Below are positions 50,868-60,927 of a DNA stretch of 64,000 bases, one piece after another. The stretch is from Bacteroidota bacterium (lineage in GTDB: Bacteria; Bacteroidota; Bacteroidia; UBA8524). Made by a program: the position numbers and the translations under genes. Below the pieces are notes generated by a model that was not told where the DNA came from, did not search any database, and worked only from the letters and a program-made list of their open reading frames with translations. The first letter of the stretch is position 1, and the number at the start of each line of letters is the position of its first letter. Where the stretch lies: NCBI GenBank assembly GCA_006226545.1, contig SBGR01000028.1, positions 1-64,000 of the forward strand. Direction: 5' to 3'.

Positions 50868-53819
50868 ATGAAGAAAGACTTCCTCCTCTTCTTCTTCCTG
50901 CTTCTGGCTTTTTCGGCCAAAGCACAGCAATACAATATCCGCCATTATTCGGTGCAGGATGGTTTGCCTTCAGGTCTCATCACAGAAATATTTCAAGATA
51001 GTCGCGGCTTTTTATGGATTGGCAGCGATGCCGGAATCTCGCGCTACGACGGCCGTCATTTTGTGAATTATTCGTTTAGCGATGGATTGAAATACAATTT
51101 CATCACAGACATCAGAGAAGATGACGATGGCCACCTCTGGTTTGGAAACGGACCGGCACTGGCTCATTTCGACGGACATAGCTTCCATACGCGGGAAATC
51201 AGAATCAAAGAACGCCCGGTGGATATTAGAAAGATTATGCCGATCACGTCGGATCAATCGCTCGCTACCTCTAGGGAAGGACTTTGGCTGGTGGGTCCGG
51301 ATACCAATATCCTCTATACCGAGGCAGACGGCCTTTTGCACAAAAACTGCTTTTCTTTTTTAAAGACCCGAAGTGGCCGTATTCTCTTCTGCTCCAAAGG
51401 CGGTATCAACGAATGGAAAGACGGTAAGATCATCCCATACCTCAAAACGGAGAATCCATCCAATGTGGTGATCACCATGGCAGAAGATGCCGAAGGTTAT
51501 ATCTGGATGGGCATGTTGCACAACGAGGTAAAACGTTTTGATCCGGCTAACCCGGAGAAAACCCAAAAGAAGGTAGTCATTCCAAATCAAAACGAAAGCT
51601 TCATTGCGGCCTTTGTTTCTTCGGATAAAGACTATGTTTACCTCGGCGGACAGCGCAATGTGCATCGCTTTAAAAATGGAAAATACCTGGAGAGCACACC
51701 CACGGTTCTGAGCAGGGAATCGGATGTTTTAAATGAAATCTACAACGACCGCGAAGGCAATATCTGGGTAGGAAGTCAATACGGCTTATGGCGTGTTTCA
51801 CAAGGTTTTGCCTACCCGCTTAAAGCCGATTCTATTCTGGGTGGCGCCATCTACGATATCCATGTTTTGGGAGAGGATAGTGTTTTATTTACCGATGGAT
51901 ATTACATGCACCTGGTGGTGAATAATAAGGTGCAGGCTGTAATGAAAGACAAGCCTTTGCAGATGAGCGAGATCAACGATTTCTTCGTCAGCAAATCCGG
52001 CCATATCTATTTTGGAAGCACGCTTACCGGGCTGATGGTAAGAACACCTAAAGGGGAGTATAAAACGCTACCAATGCAACGCGGCATGTTTCAAAGGTGT
52101 TTTTCAATAACAGAAGATTCGAAGGGTACCATTTACATGGGGAGCAATAATGCCCTCTACCGTCTGCACCCCGATTCAGCCGAGGCCATGGTCTTTGCTG
52201 AGTTGATGTACGTGAACTTGCTTCACATCGATTGCGATTCAAAAGACAGAATTTGGATGGGCTCCAACAATGGGCTCTACCTGTTTGACAATGGAAAGCT
52301 CACCAATTATCCGGATAGTGTATTCGATAAACACTGGGTTATTGAACGGGTTTTTGCAGACGATACCTTACTCTATGTGGGCACCAAAGGTCAAGGCCTT
52401 TTCTGTTATTCCATTGCAGGCGATTCACCGGTTTTGCTAAAGACTTTAACCGTGGCCGATGGTCTGCCTTCCAACTACATCACCTTCATTCAAAAGGACC
52501 AAAAGAACCAATTGTGGGTGGCGTCTAAACGCGGTTTAAGTAAGGTGGTAAACTTCTTCAGCAAGAAGGCTTTCGTTCGAAACTATTCGAGCGATGACGG
52601 TATCCCTAATACCTTTTGGGACAAAGCATCGGTAGGTATATCACCTAAAGGCATTGTTTGGATAGGCACGGCCAGTGGGCCAATGCGCATTCAGCCCAAC
52701 AGGGAATTCACCTCCGAATACCTTCCACAAATTTACTTATTGGATGCACAGGCCAGTCAAGGGCAATATAAGTTTAGCCCTAAGCGACTCATACCACCAA
52801 CTTACGAAGGGGAAATCCCATTTGAAAACAACGACTTCACGTTTTACTTCACCTCATTGCAGTTGAGCAATGCCGAGAACATGGAGTTTTGGTATAAGCT
52901 GGAAGGGCGAAGCGAAGAGTGGATTCAAGCACCAAGCAATGGACTGCTCACACTAAATAATTTGTTGCCTGGTCAGTACACACTATGGATAAAGGCATTT
53001 GATCCAAACCGTCAGCTGTATAGTCAGGAAACGTCCTATTCCTTTAAAATAAGAAGACCGTTTTGGATGAGCGGCTGGTTCTATTTCTTACTCTTCCTAG
53101 CTGCAGTATCCTTGTTATACCTCATCTTCCGTTGGAGGGTGAACGTGAATTACCGCAAGAACCACGAGAAACTGCTCATCAACAGACAGCTTTCTGAAAG
53201 CCGTTACCTGGCCTTCCAAGCGAGGATGAATCCACATTTCATCTTTAACTCACTCAACAGCATTCAGTATTTCATCACGCAAAACGACAAGAAATCAAGT
53301 CTTACCTACCTGTCTAAATTTGCCCGTTTGTTGCGTCAGATTCTCGACAATAGCAAGGCGCTAAAGATTCCTTTAAAGGAGGAAGTGGAGATTTTGAATA
53401 GCTATGTGGAGATGGAATCCATGCGTTTCGATAACCACTTTAGTTATGAGTTTGACATAGATCCTGTATTGGATCAGAACAACCTGGAGATCCCGGGCAT
53501 GATACTCCAACCTTTCGTGGAGAACGCGATTGTGCATGGCTTACTTCACCAGAACAGTGGGGAAGGAAAGCTGTTGGTTCAAATGCGCCAAGACGGCAAC
53601 TTTGTAGAATGCATCGTGGAAGACAATGGCGTGGGCAGGGAGAAGTCGGCAGAGATTAACAGCAAACGTAAGGCGAATCATAAGTCGTACGGAATGGAAA
53701 TAGCCAGTAACCGTCTGATGCTTTTGGCAGAAGACCACGACCTGGGTGAATTGATAAAAATTGAAGACCTACACGAACCTTCGGGGACACGTGTAACCAT
53801 AAAATTACCGATAGTATGA
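50868..53819 (+). CDS. two-component regulator propeller sensor kinase (LytS-type)
   Basis: A 983-residue sensor. After a signal peptide (LLFFFLLLAFSAKAQ), about 600 residues of Reg_prop repeats (SVQDGLPSGLITEIFQDSRGFLWIG and similar) form a predicted periplasmic beta-propeller, then Y_Y_Y (about 680-760), one membrane helix (about 760-780) and a His_kinase domain (FQARMNPHFIFNSLNSIQYFI, His about 811) with HATPase box. The ATG at 50868 starts the signal peptide; the GTG at 50823 is less likely. Its stop overlaps the LytTR gene start by 4 nt, so the pair is coupled. Confidence 0.92.
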   Translation: MKKDFLLFFFLLLAFSAKAQQYNIRHYSVQDGLPSGLITEIFQDSRGFLWIGSDAGISRYDGRHFVNYSFSDGLKYNFITDIREDDDGHLWFGNGPALAHFDGHSFHTREIRIKERPVDIRKIMPITSDQSLATSREGLWLVGPDTNILYTEADGLLHKNCFSFLKTRSGRILFCSKGGINEWKDGKIIPYLKTENPSNVVITMAEDAEGYIWMGMLHNEVKRFDPANPEKTQKKVVIPNQNESFIAAFVSSDKDYVYLGGQRNVHRFKNGKYLESTPTVLSRESDVLNEIYNDREGNIWVGSQYGLWRVSQGFAYPLKADSILGGAIYDIHVLGEDSVLFTDGYYMHLVVNNKVQAVMKDKPLQMSEINDFFVSKSGHIYFGSTLTGLMVRTPKGEYKTLPMQRGMFQRCFSITEDSKGTIYMGSNNALYRLHPDSAEAMVFAELMYVNLLHIDCDSKDRIWMGSNNGLYLFDNGKLTNYPDSVFDKHWVIERVFADDTLLYVGTKGQGLFCYSIAGDSPVLLKTLTVADGLPSNYITFIQKDQKNQLWVASKRGLSKVVNFFSKKAFVRNYSSDDGIPNTFWDKASVGISPKGIVWIGTASGPMRIQPNREFTSEYLPQIYLLDAQASQGQYKFSPKRLIPPTYEGEIPFENNDFTFYFTSLQLSNAENMEFWYKLEGRSEEWIQAPSNGLLTLNNLLPGQYTLWIKAFDPNRQLYSQETSYSFKIRRPFWMSGWFYFLLFLAAVSLLYLIFRWRVNVNYRKNHEKLLINRQLSESRYLAFQARMNPHFIFNSLNSIQYFITQNDKKSSLTYLSKFARLLRQILDNSKALKIPLKEEVEILNSYVEMESMRFDNHFSYEFDIDPVLDQNNLEIPGMILQPFVENAIVHGLLHQNSGEGKLLVQMRQDGNFVECIVEDNGVGREKSAEINSKRKANHKSYGMEIASNRLMLLAEDHDLGELIKIEDLHEPSGTRVTIKLPIV

Positions 53820-54568
53820 CGTTAAAGGTTGTAATTGTAGAAGACGAAAAAAACAGTCGCGAAGGACTGCGTAACCTCATTGAAGAGTTTTGTTCCGATA
53901 CCGAGGTGAAAGGCATGGCCGGCTCAGTAGATGAAGGCATAGCGATGATCAAGGAGTTAAATCCTGATTTGGTGATGCTCGATATTGAAATGCAAACGGC
54001 GACAGGCTTTGATCTTTTGGAGAAATTGGGGGAGGTGAATTTTGATGTAATCTTCACTACAGCCTACGAACAATATGCCATCAAAGCCATCAAGTTTAGC
54101 GCAATTGATTACCTGCTTAAGCCAATCGATGTGAATGAATTGATTACGGCGGTTGACAAGGTTAAGGCAAAGCGAAGCTCCACTAGCAGCAACTTGCAGG
54201 TTGAGCTTTTATTGAAGAACTTAAAATTGGAAAATCCGAAGACCCATAAGATCACACTTAGCACTTCCGAGGGCATGGTGTTTATTCCGGTTACGGATAT
54301 CATCCGCTGCGAAGCACAGGGGGCCTATACCACGTTCTTCTTGAAAGAGAATAAGAAGATTTTGGTGAGCAAGAACTTGAAAGAATACGAATCCCTGTTA
54401 AGCGATTACAATTTCTTTCGCATCCACAATTCGCACTTGATCAACCTAGGTGAAGTAGAACGCTACATCAAATCGGATGGAGGCTATGTGGTGATGAAAG
54501 ACGGCTCGCAGGTGGCCATCAGTAATACCCGAAAGGACGAGTTCTTGGAACTCATGAAACAGGCATAA
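53816..54568 (+). CDS. LytTR-family response regulator
   Basis: A 250-residue regulator: receiver domain with VIVEDEKNSREGL, the phospho-acceptor Asp in LVMLDIEM (about residue 53) and KPID (Lys about 103), then a LytTR DNA-binding domain (about 145-250) with IIRCEAQGAYTTFFL, SKNLKEYESLL and RIHNSHLINLGEVERY. It is the partner of the upstream propeller kinase. A terminator immediately follows. Confidence 0.94.
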   Translation: MTLKVVIVEDEKNSREGLRNLIEEFCSDTEVKGMAGSVDEGIAMIKELNPDLVMLDIEMQTATGFDLLEKLGEVNFDVIFTTAYEQYAIKAIKFSAIDYLLKPIDVNELITAVDKVKAKRSSTSSNLQVELLLKNLKLENPKTHKITLSTSEGMVFIPVTDIIRCEAQGAYTTFFLKENKKILVSKNLKEYESLLSDYNFFRIHNSHLINLGEVERYIKSDGGYVVMKDGSQVAISNTRKDEFLELMKQA

Positions 54569-54594
54569 AAAAAGCGGCGCTAGGCCGCTTTTTT
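54568..54594. terminator. bidirectional intrinsic terminator
   Basis: Arms aaaaaagcggc (54568-54578) and gccgctttttt (54584-54594) with a 5-nt loop, between the LytTR gene and the convergent PorE-like gene. A- and T-runs on both sides allow both strands to use it. Confidence 0.9.
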
Positions 54595-54604
54595 CATTTA
54601 TAAC

Positions 54605-56692
54605 TTACCGTCTCCTTGGTGGAGGAGTTCTTCGTTGTGGTCTTTGATTGTTTTGTTGAGGTTTCGGCTCTTCAGCAGGAGCTTCTTCTGCCTTTGGCTC
54701 AACCTTCTTCCAGTTTTTGTCTAATACCTTGATGGTAGTACGACGGTTTAACTGGTGTTCAGCTTCAGAACAGATGACGTTACCCGGATCGGTACGATCA
54801 CAAGAACACTTCTCAATACGCAACTGACGCTCCCCGTAACCTTGGGCAACCAAACGATCTGGGTCGATACCTTTCGATACGATATAGGCTACAGCGGAGT
54901 CGGCACGACGCTGAGACAAGGAGTCATTGTACTCGTGTGTTGCACGACAATCTGTATGAGAACCCAACTCGATTTTAATGCGAGGGAAACGTTTCAATAC
55001 AGCTACTACTGAGTCATCCAAGATTTGAGCAGCATCCGGGCGGATGTTTGCTTTGTCCAAATCGTAAAGGATACCTTCTACCGTAAACTCGATTTCCAAC
55101 TCTTCCAATTCAAAGTCTTGAACCAAGGTAGTGAAACACTCTACGCCTTCGGTGCTCTGGAATTCTTTCTGAGAATCGAAGTAGTAAGCATCTTCCGGAC
55201 CTTTCGCCATCATTTCGAATTTTGTTTCACGGGTCAAAGGAAGTTTATAAGCTCCTGTTTGATCAGTGGTTAATACGATGGTAGCGGTGTCTTTATTGGT
55301 TCTAATGTGTACAGTAGCGTTTGGAATAACGGCTTTGGTAGCTTTATCACGTACCACACCTGTCATGAAGAGTTCACAAGGATTCATGGTGAAGGAGTAG
55401 ATATCGTCACTTCCTCTTCCGCCTTCACGGTTAGAAGAGAAGTAGCCGCTTTCTTTGTCTTCAGCCAACCAGATAGCGAAATCGTCTGCACCGGTATTGA
55501 TAGGCCATTTCATGTTTTCAGGCTTGGTCCATTCTTGACCGCTTCCGCTGGTAAAGTAAATGTCCAATCCACCCATAGTTACGTGACCATTTGAGGCGAA
55601 GTACAAAGTACCGTCGGTATGAACGTATGGATACATTTCATCCCCTTTGGTATTGATGGTTGGCCCGAGGTTCAAAGGAACGCTCCAAGTTTTTCCTCTT
55701 CTTACGTAGTTAACTACATAAAGATCCCATCCACCGTAGTGTTCACCGTCTGTGCTATTGGAAGCAAAGAACATCTGCTTACCATCCGGTGAAATGGCCG
55801 GGTGACCGCAGCTAAATGAATCACTGTTGAAGTCGAGGAGAACCGGTTGTTCGTATGAATCACGTCCAATTTTCTTGGCGGAGTAAATCTTACAACGGAG
55901 GCCTTTTCCATCATCACTATTACACTGGGTGTAATACATGTTACGTCCTTTGCCTTCAAAAGAAGCAACACCGTCAGAGTATTTGGTGTTTACGGTTCCT
56001 TTCAACAAAACAGGTTTGTCGAAACTCACAGTACCGCGACGTTTTTTCATCGGAACGATGTACATGTCGTCGAAATACTGACCGGTCCAACCGTACTCAG
56101 CTTTATTCATACCGCCTGCGCGAGCCGAAGTAAAGACCAAACCTTCTTTCTCTAAGAACCAAGGTGCAAAATCCGATTCACGTGTATTGGCCTTTTTGAA
56201 GTTCTCAATAACGTAGCGGGTTTTTTTGTCTTTCCACTTCAATGCTAACTCGCATCCTTCTTTCAGACGTTTTACTTCTTCGTCGTCCGGATTTTCGGCG
56301 AGGTATTCATTAAACTTGATGATCGCTTCAGCATATTTTTCCTGAAGTTTAAGTGCTTCGCCCATGTAACGGAGGGCATCCGCGTCCATTTGATCGGCTC
56401 CTTTGGTGGATTTGTACTTCAATGACTTTTCAAATGCTTTGTAAGCATCTTTATAGTCATTGTTCATCATACGAGCCATACCTTCTTTGAAGTATGCCTC
56501 CTTACGAACGTTACGGTTCTTTTCAGTTTTCGCAACGTCCTTGTAAATCTCAGCTGCTGCATTGAATTCTTTCTTTTCGTACGCCTTGTTGGCGTCCTTC
56601 ATGGTGCCTTTTGGCTTGCATGAAGAAAGTACTAATGCAGACAGTAAAATGAAGAGCCCAGAACTAAGAGTTAGAGTAAACGATTTTCTCAT
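54605..56692 (-). CDS. PorE-like OmpA-family lipoprotein (TPR, PD40, CRD, OmpA)
   Basis: A 695-residue lipoprotein, lipobox LVLSSCKPK (Cys 25). Order: TPR (about 33-160), WD40/PD40 propeller (about 165-430, with TPENMKWPINTGADDFAIWL-type blades), CarboxypepD_reg-like (about 440-530) and OmpA-C peptidoglycan-binding (about 555-660: DKANIRPDA, LGSHTDCRATHEYND, VAQGYGERQLRI). This architecture matches PorE, a T9SS component in Porphyromonas gingivalis; function here is inferred. The end is basic and Pro-rich. It faces the propeller kinase pair. Confidence 0.85.
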   Translation of the reverse strand: MRKSFTLTLSSGLFILLSALVLSSCKPKGTMKDANKAYEKKEFNAAAEIYKDVAKTEKNRNVRKEAYFKEGMARMMNNDYKDAYKAFEKSLKYKSTKGADQMDADALRYMGEALKLQEKYAEAIIKFNEYLAENPDDEEVKRLKEGCELALKWKDKKTRYVIENFKKANTRESDFAPWFLEKEGLVFTSARAGGMNKAEYGWTGQYFDDMYIVPMKKRRGTVSFDKPVLLKGTVNTKYSDGVASFEGKGRNMYYTQCNSDDGKGLRCKIYSAKKIGRDSYEQPVLLDFNSDSFSCGHPAISPDGKQMFFASNSTDGEHYGGWDLYVVNYVRRGKTWSVPLNLGPTINTKGDEMYPYVHTDGTLYFASNGHVTMGGLDIYFTSGSGQEWTKPENMKWPINTGADDFAIWLAEDKESGYFSSNREGGRGSDDIYSFTMNPCELFMTGVVRDKATKAVIPNATVHIRTNKDTATIVLTTDQTGAYKLPLTRETKFEMMAKGPEDAYYFDSQKEFQSTEGVECFTTLVQDFELEELEIEFTVEGILYDLDKANIRPDAAQILDDSVVAVLKRFPRIKIELGSHTDCRATHEYNDSLSQRRADSAVAYIVSKGIDPDRLVAQGYGERQLRIEKCSCDRTDPGNVICSEAEHQLNRRTTIKVLDKNWKKVEPKAEEAPAEEPKPQQNNQRPQRRTPPPRRR

Positions 56693-56712
56693 ATTGAAAT
56701 CATCTTAGTCAG

Positions 56713-56741
56713 CGAATATATGATAATACGCAAACAATCAA
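56713..56741 (-). promoter_or_regulatory. candidate promoter of PorE-like gene
   Basis: On the minus strand TTG (56741-56739), 18-nt spacer and TATATTCG (56720-56713), one mismatch from the -7 consensus. The -33 element sits inside the inverted repeat at 56726-56765, so a protein bound there could block it. Confidence 0.55.
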
Positions 56742-56765
56742 CGATAATGTTGATCATTTGCGTAT
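56726..56765. repeat. long inverted repeat between glnN and PorE-like gene
   Basis: Arms atacgcaaacaatcaac and gttgatcatttgcgtat (17 nt each, 15 complementary, 6-nt loop). The mismatch is a single 2-nt block. No T-run follows on the minus strand, which argues against a simple terminator of glnN; an operator for a dimeric regulator or an mRNA 3' stabiliser is possible. Confidence 0.75.
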
Positions 56766-56782
56766 CAAAATTTCAAGGAAAA

Positions 56783-58969
56783 TTATTTCAGGAATAAAAG
56801 TTCACGGTATTTAGGCAATGGCCACTGCTCGTTGGCCACAATACGTTCGAGTTTATCAGCGTAGTAACGGATCTCTGCAAAGTAAGGTTTTACCTTGTAG
56901 CAGTAAGCGTTTGCCTTCTTTTCGGTGTCTTCAATTTTGTTGGCTGCTTTGCGTGCATCCACCATTTCAAGAACCAATTTTTTCACCTGAGTTACATGTG
57001 AAGAAATTTCATTGATGGTATTTAAGTGAACGGTATAGGCATCTTTGCCTACGCCCAAGTCCATCAACTTCTTCGCGGTATCTGCCAACTCACCTTGGTA
57101 GCTTAATGCAGCCGGAATTACGTGAGTATTAGCTAGATCGCCTATCACTCTTGATTCAATCTGCACCTTTTTGGTGAAGTTCTCCAACAAGATTTCATAG
57201 CGAGCATGCATTTCGCGTTCGTTCAGTACACCGGTTTTCTCAAACAGGGCAAGAACACCTTTCTCAACATAAGCTTCAAAGGCATCTGGTACTTCAGTGA
57301 TGTTTTTCAAGCCGCGTTTTTCAGCTTCTTTCTTCCATTCGTCACCGTAGCCGTTTCCTTCAAAAAGGATGCGTTTGCTGTGTTTGATATAACCACGTAG
57401 GATAGAAACTATCGCTTCTTCTTTCTTCATGCCACCTTTCACAGCAGCTTCAAATTCAGCTTTAAACTCACGCAGCTGGTTTGCTACAATGGTATTCAAG
57501 GCCGTCATTGGTGATGCTGAGTTGGCAGTAGATCCAACCGCACGGAACTCAAACTTATTGCCGGTAAAGGCGAATGGTGAGGTACGGTTACGATCGGTAT
57601 TGTCTAAGAGAATCTCAGGGATTCTAGGGAACAAGATGCTTTGTCCTTTGCTGTTATCGTTCTTCTTCGCTGTATTGGTTTCCAGTTCGCTCAATACTTC
57701 TGATAATTGAGAACCGATGAATACAGAGATGATGGAAGGTGGGGCTTCATTTGCACCTAAGCGATGTTCGTTGCTGCTAGACGCGATAGACGCGCGAAGC
57801 AAATCAGGGTAATCGTGAACCGCTTTGATGGTATTAATGAAGAAGGTTAAGAACTGAAGGTTCTTAGATGGAGTATTGCCAGGTGAAAGCAAGTTCACAC
57901 CGGTATCGGTACCCATAGACCAGTTATTGTGTTTACCGGAACCGTTGATGCCGGCAAATGGTTTTTCGTGGAATAGTACTTTTAAACCGTGGCGACGAGC
58001 TACTTTCTCCATCAAGTCCATCAACAATTGGTTGTGGTCTACGGCCAGGTTTACATCTTCAAAGTTCGGAGCACATTCAAACTGTCCAGGTGCTACTTCA
58101 TTGTGACGGGTCTTCAATGGAATACCCAATTTCAAAGCTTCCGTTTCGAAGTCGAGCATATAAGCATAGATACGCTCAGGGATAGAACCGAAGTAATGGT
58201 CTTCCAACTGCTGACCTTTTGCTGCGCTATACCCAAATAAGGTACGGCCGGTAATCACCAAGTCAGGACGAGCATTGTACAAAGCCTCATCGATGAGGAA
58301 GTATTCTTGCTCAATACCTAAGGTAGTGCTCACTTTGGCAACGCTTTTATCGAAGATGCGGCAAACGTCGAGAGCAGATTGCTCCAAAACATGCAATGAT
58401 TTCAACAAAGGAGCTTTATAATCCAAGGCCTCTCCGGTATACGAAACGAAGATGGTAGGGATGCAAAGCGTTTTACCAATTTTATTGTCAACAATAAATA
58501 CCGGGGAAGAAGGATCCCAAGCAGTGTATCCGCGAGCTTCGAAGGTATTACGCAAGCCACCATTCGGGAATGAAGAGGCATCCGGCTCTTGCTGAACCAA
58601 AGCATTTCCGCTGAATTTCTCAATAGATTCGGTATCAGATAGCGGTTCAAAGAAAGCATCGTGTTTTTCTGCGGTCGCACCTGTAAGTGGTTGGAACCAG
58701 TGGGTATAATGCGTTACACCTTCGTTCATGGACCACTGACGCATGCCGGCAGCAATTTGGTCAGCGATGTGGCGTTCAATAGGCTTTCCTTCGCGGGCTG
58801 CGCGGATAGCATTGTAGGCTTCTTTGCTGAGATGTGCTTTCATGGCTTTATCGCCAAAAACAGCACTGCCGAAGTAATCAGAGATTTTGGTAGAGGGAAG
58901 GTCAACCTTCACAGCGGCTCGTTGCTGAGCCATTTCTAAAGCTTTAAGACGGATAGAGGAAGTAGTCAT
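56783..58969 (-). CDS. glnN: type III glutamine synthetase
   Basis: A 728-residue enzyme, the usual length for GSIII. It makes glutamine from glutamate and ammonia using ATP. The segments GTDTGVNLLSPG, NGSGKHNNWSMG, SSNEHRLGANEAPPSIIS and NRTSPFAFTGNKFEFRAVGSTANSASP-type region (RAVGST) are characteristic. Cytosolic. TAATTTCG (58993-58986 on the minus strand) is a weak -7 candidate 16 nt from the ATG. No GlnB or regulator gene is beside it. Confidence 0.95.
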   Translation of the reverse strand: MTTSSIRLKALEMAQQRAAVKVDLPSTKISDYFGSAVFGDKAMKAHLSKEAYNAIRAAREGKPIERHIADQIAAGMRQWSMNEGVTHYTHWFQPLTGATAEKHDAFFEPLSDTESIEKFSGNALVQQEPDASSFPNGGLRNTFEARGYTAWDPSSPVFIVDNKIGKTLCIPTIFVSYTGEALDYKAPLLKSLHVLEQSALDVCRIFDKSVAKVSTTLGIEQEYFLIDEALYNARPDLVITGRTLFGYSAAKGQQLEDHYFGSIPERIYAYMLDFETEALKLGIPLKTRHNEVAPGQFECAPNFEDVNLAVDHNQLLMDLMEKVARRHGLKVLFHEKPFAGINGSGKHNNWSMGTDTGVNLLSPGNTPSKNLQFLTFFINTIKAVHDYPDLLRASIASSSNEHRLGANEAPPSIISVFIGSQLSEVLSELETNTAKKNDNSKGQSILFPRIPEILLDNTDRNRTSPFAFTGNKFEFRAVGSTANSASPMTALNTIVANQLREFKAEFEAAVKGGMKKEEAIVSILRGYIKHSKRILFEGNGYGDEWKKEAEKRGLKNITEVPDAFEAYVEKGVLALFEKTGVLNEREMHARYEILLENFTKKVQIESRVIGDLANTHVIPAALSYQGELADTAKKLMDLGVGKDAYTVHLNTINEISSHVTQVKKLVLEMVDARKAANKIEDTEKKANAYCYKVKPYFAEIRYYADKLERIVANEQWPLPKYRELLFLK

Positions 58970-59118
58970 TGTTTGAAGAATTGTGCGAAATTAAAGGAAA
59001 TTTTAGTATTCCTTAACCCACACGGGAGCAGAATTGTCTCAAATTCCCCCTGAATTTCCAGGAAGTCGCAATTCATGAGAGCTAACAGGAAATCAATCAA
59101 CTAGCGATTTTTTTCATT

Positions 59119-60318
59119 TTAGTATAAAGGGGTGTATTCTGTTACTACCGGAATGCCAAATACTCCGGTATTTACCCAAATGATGAGGCTGTCGTTTTCA
59201 GCCAATTGCGTGTAAAGTCTTTGACTGATATCCAGACGAATAGGATCGTCAGAATTTTCAATTTGTGGAACATAGATGTGGTAGGTCGTCGGACCTTTTG
59301 TTGGTGTATTTATTTCTTTATCAAGCACCGAACGGGTATAACCCATTTTGGTTTCGGGGTTTTCGGCTGTGAAATAATTGATACTGCACATTGAGCTGCT
59401 GAACCAAAACAAGCAACAGAGCAGGATATACCCGAAACCTAGGAGACGTTCACCTTTCTCAGAAGAGAAGCTGGCTACCAGAGCGGCGATGAGTATACTG
59501 GGGATGAGTACCCAAAAAAGCTCCATCGGAAAGTGGAGAAAGTTCAAATCCATAAGCACCCTTACAATCATCACGAGTGGAATAAAAAAGACACTGGTGA
59601 ATACGCTAGGAATGTACTCACTGTCTACACCCAACGGACTAATTCTCGCCTTAGTGAAGATAACCAAACAGAAGGCAATGAGTACAGTTAAGAAACAGAC
59701 CCAGAATAGCATTTCGTAGTATTTTGGCCAAAAGAGGTATAAGGCAGCTGCAATTCCACCTACACTATTCAGCACCTTGCATATCTTTTTATAGTGCTGA
59801 ACTTTTTGTATTCGCTCTTCTTGGTTAATGCCTAATTCCTCATCTTCCAATAGGGTTTCTTTGATTACTTCCTCTTCGATTTCGTGTCTACTTTTAAATC
59901 GACGTATAATTTCTACCAAGATGGAAGCGCTGGATTCATATAAGTTATATCCGAAAAGCGTCCTCGATTTTCCGGAGGTCAAGGTTAAGCGAATGGATTT
60001 TACTCCATCCCGAGAAAATAGCTCATAGGATTCAATCTCATTCCAGCGGACAAAGCGCTTTTTGTTCAACATGCCAAATGGAGCAGTGATGCCTTCATGG
60101 GAAAGGATTACTTCATACTTCAAGCCGGACTTCAGGTACCAAATGAACAAGATGAACTCAATACTTATAACAGCAATGAGCCAAGTCATTTTTTCGTTAG
60201 GATCATCCCATGGGTCTTGCAGGATGATCAGCGGACCGATACAAAACACAAACAAAAGAAGGAAGGGCAGGGCTATTTTCCAGCCCTTTTTTATTCGGTA
60301 TACCTTAGGTTCTCTCAT
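59119..60318 (-). CDS. hypothetical membrane protein with PH-like domain
   Basis: A 399-residue protein. Two N-terminal helices (about 10-30 and 45-63) precede a compact region (about 67-150) that reads like a bacterial PH/DUF304-type domain (SHEGITAPFGMLNKKRFVRW, IRLTLTSGKSRTLFG). A charged linker follows (EEEVIKETLLEDEELG), then about six helices (190-330) and a soluble C-terminal part ending EYTPLY. Unknown function. It starts 6 nt after the zinc-ribbon gene, so the two are a unit. Confidence 0.65.
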   Translation of the reverse strand: MREPKVYRIKKGWKIALPFLLLFVFCIGPLIILQDPWDDPNEKMTWLIAVISIEFILFIWYLKSGLKYEVILSHEGITAPFGMLNKKRFVRWNEIESYELFSRDGVKSIRLTLTSGKSRTLFGYNLYESSASILVEIIRRFKSRHEIEEEVIKETLLEDEELGINQEERIQKVQHYKKICKVLNSVGGIAAALYLFWPKYYEMLFWVCFLTVLIAFCLVIFTKARISPLGVDSEYIPSVFTSVFFIPLVMIVRVLMDLNFLHFPMELFWVLIPSILIAALVASFSSEKGERLLGFGYILLCCLFWFSSSMCSINYFTAENPETKMGYTRSVLDKEINTPTKGPTTYHIYVPQIENSDDPIRLDISQRLYTQLAENDSLIIWVNTGVFGIPVVTEYTPLY

Positions 60319-60324
60319 CTAAAC

Positions 60325-60927
60325 TTAGCGATCGATATCGCTTATGGTATCGTCGGCTACTAAGCTTGGAATTTGATCTGAAGGAATGCCAACGAGGTCG
60401 GCGCTGAAGGCATCGGGATGTTCGCTCAATAGCCTGTTTACTTTATACGATTTATTGATGCTGTATTCATGAAACTGTAGGTAAACCGTATCGTTTGCAA
60501 CTTGCACCACCTTGGCAAGGGTGTATTCACCATCGATTTTCCACGTGTATAGGTCGTTAATTTGGGGCTCAGCGGCAAAGGTTTTTAGTTCCTCCTGGTG
60601 TTTACCTGAAGCAAAGCTGGAATAAACAACCAATACTGCAAAAAGGGCTGTGCCGGTCCAGGTCCAAAGGGCCTTGGCTGACGCCTCTTTTAGGCGTTCA
60701 TAGCGCTCTTTGAATTGAGGCGAGAATTCGTTCTTTTTTAAAACCTGTTTGCAATGGTCGCATTCTGTTACCGCCGTATTTCCAAATGGAAACAAGGGGA
60801 TCCAAAACACGTGAGCGTATTTTTTAAAAACATGCATCTGCACGCTGTTTTCGGTGCTGCAATTGGGGCAGGGCTCCGGAATTTGCGCTTGGCCAATACC
60901 GGTCGATTTCCATCCGTAAATGATCAT
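60325..60927 (-). CDS. zinc-ribbon membrane protein, hypothetical
   Basis: A 200-residue protein. N-terminal zinc ribbon with four cysteines (CPNC at about 19-22 and CDHC at about 56-59), then a lysine/glutamate-rich stretch, one membrane helix (about 86-105, LWTWTGTALFAVLVVYSSFA) and an extracytoplasmic tail with a beta-rich KIDGEYTLAKVVQVAND segment. It is upstream of the PH-like membrane protein in the same operon. No further family evidence. Confidence 0.65.
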   Translation of the reverse strand: MIIYGWKSTGIGQAQIPEPCPNCSTENSVQMHVFKKYAHVFWIPLFPFGNTAVTECDHCKQVLKKNEFSPQFKERYERLKEASAKALWTWTGTALFAVLVVYSSFASGKHQEELKTFAAEPQINDLYTWKIDGEYTLAKVVQVANDTVYLQFHEYSINKSYKVNRLLSEHPDAFSADLVGIPSDQIPSLVADDTISDIDR

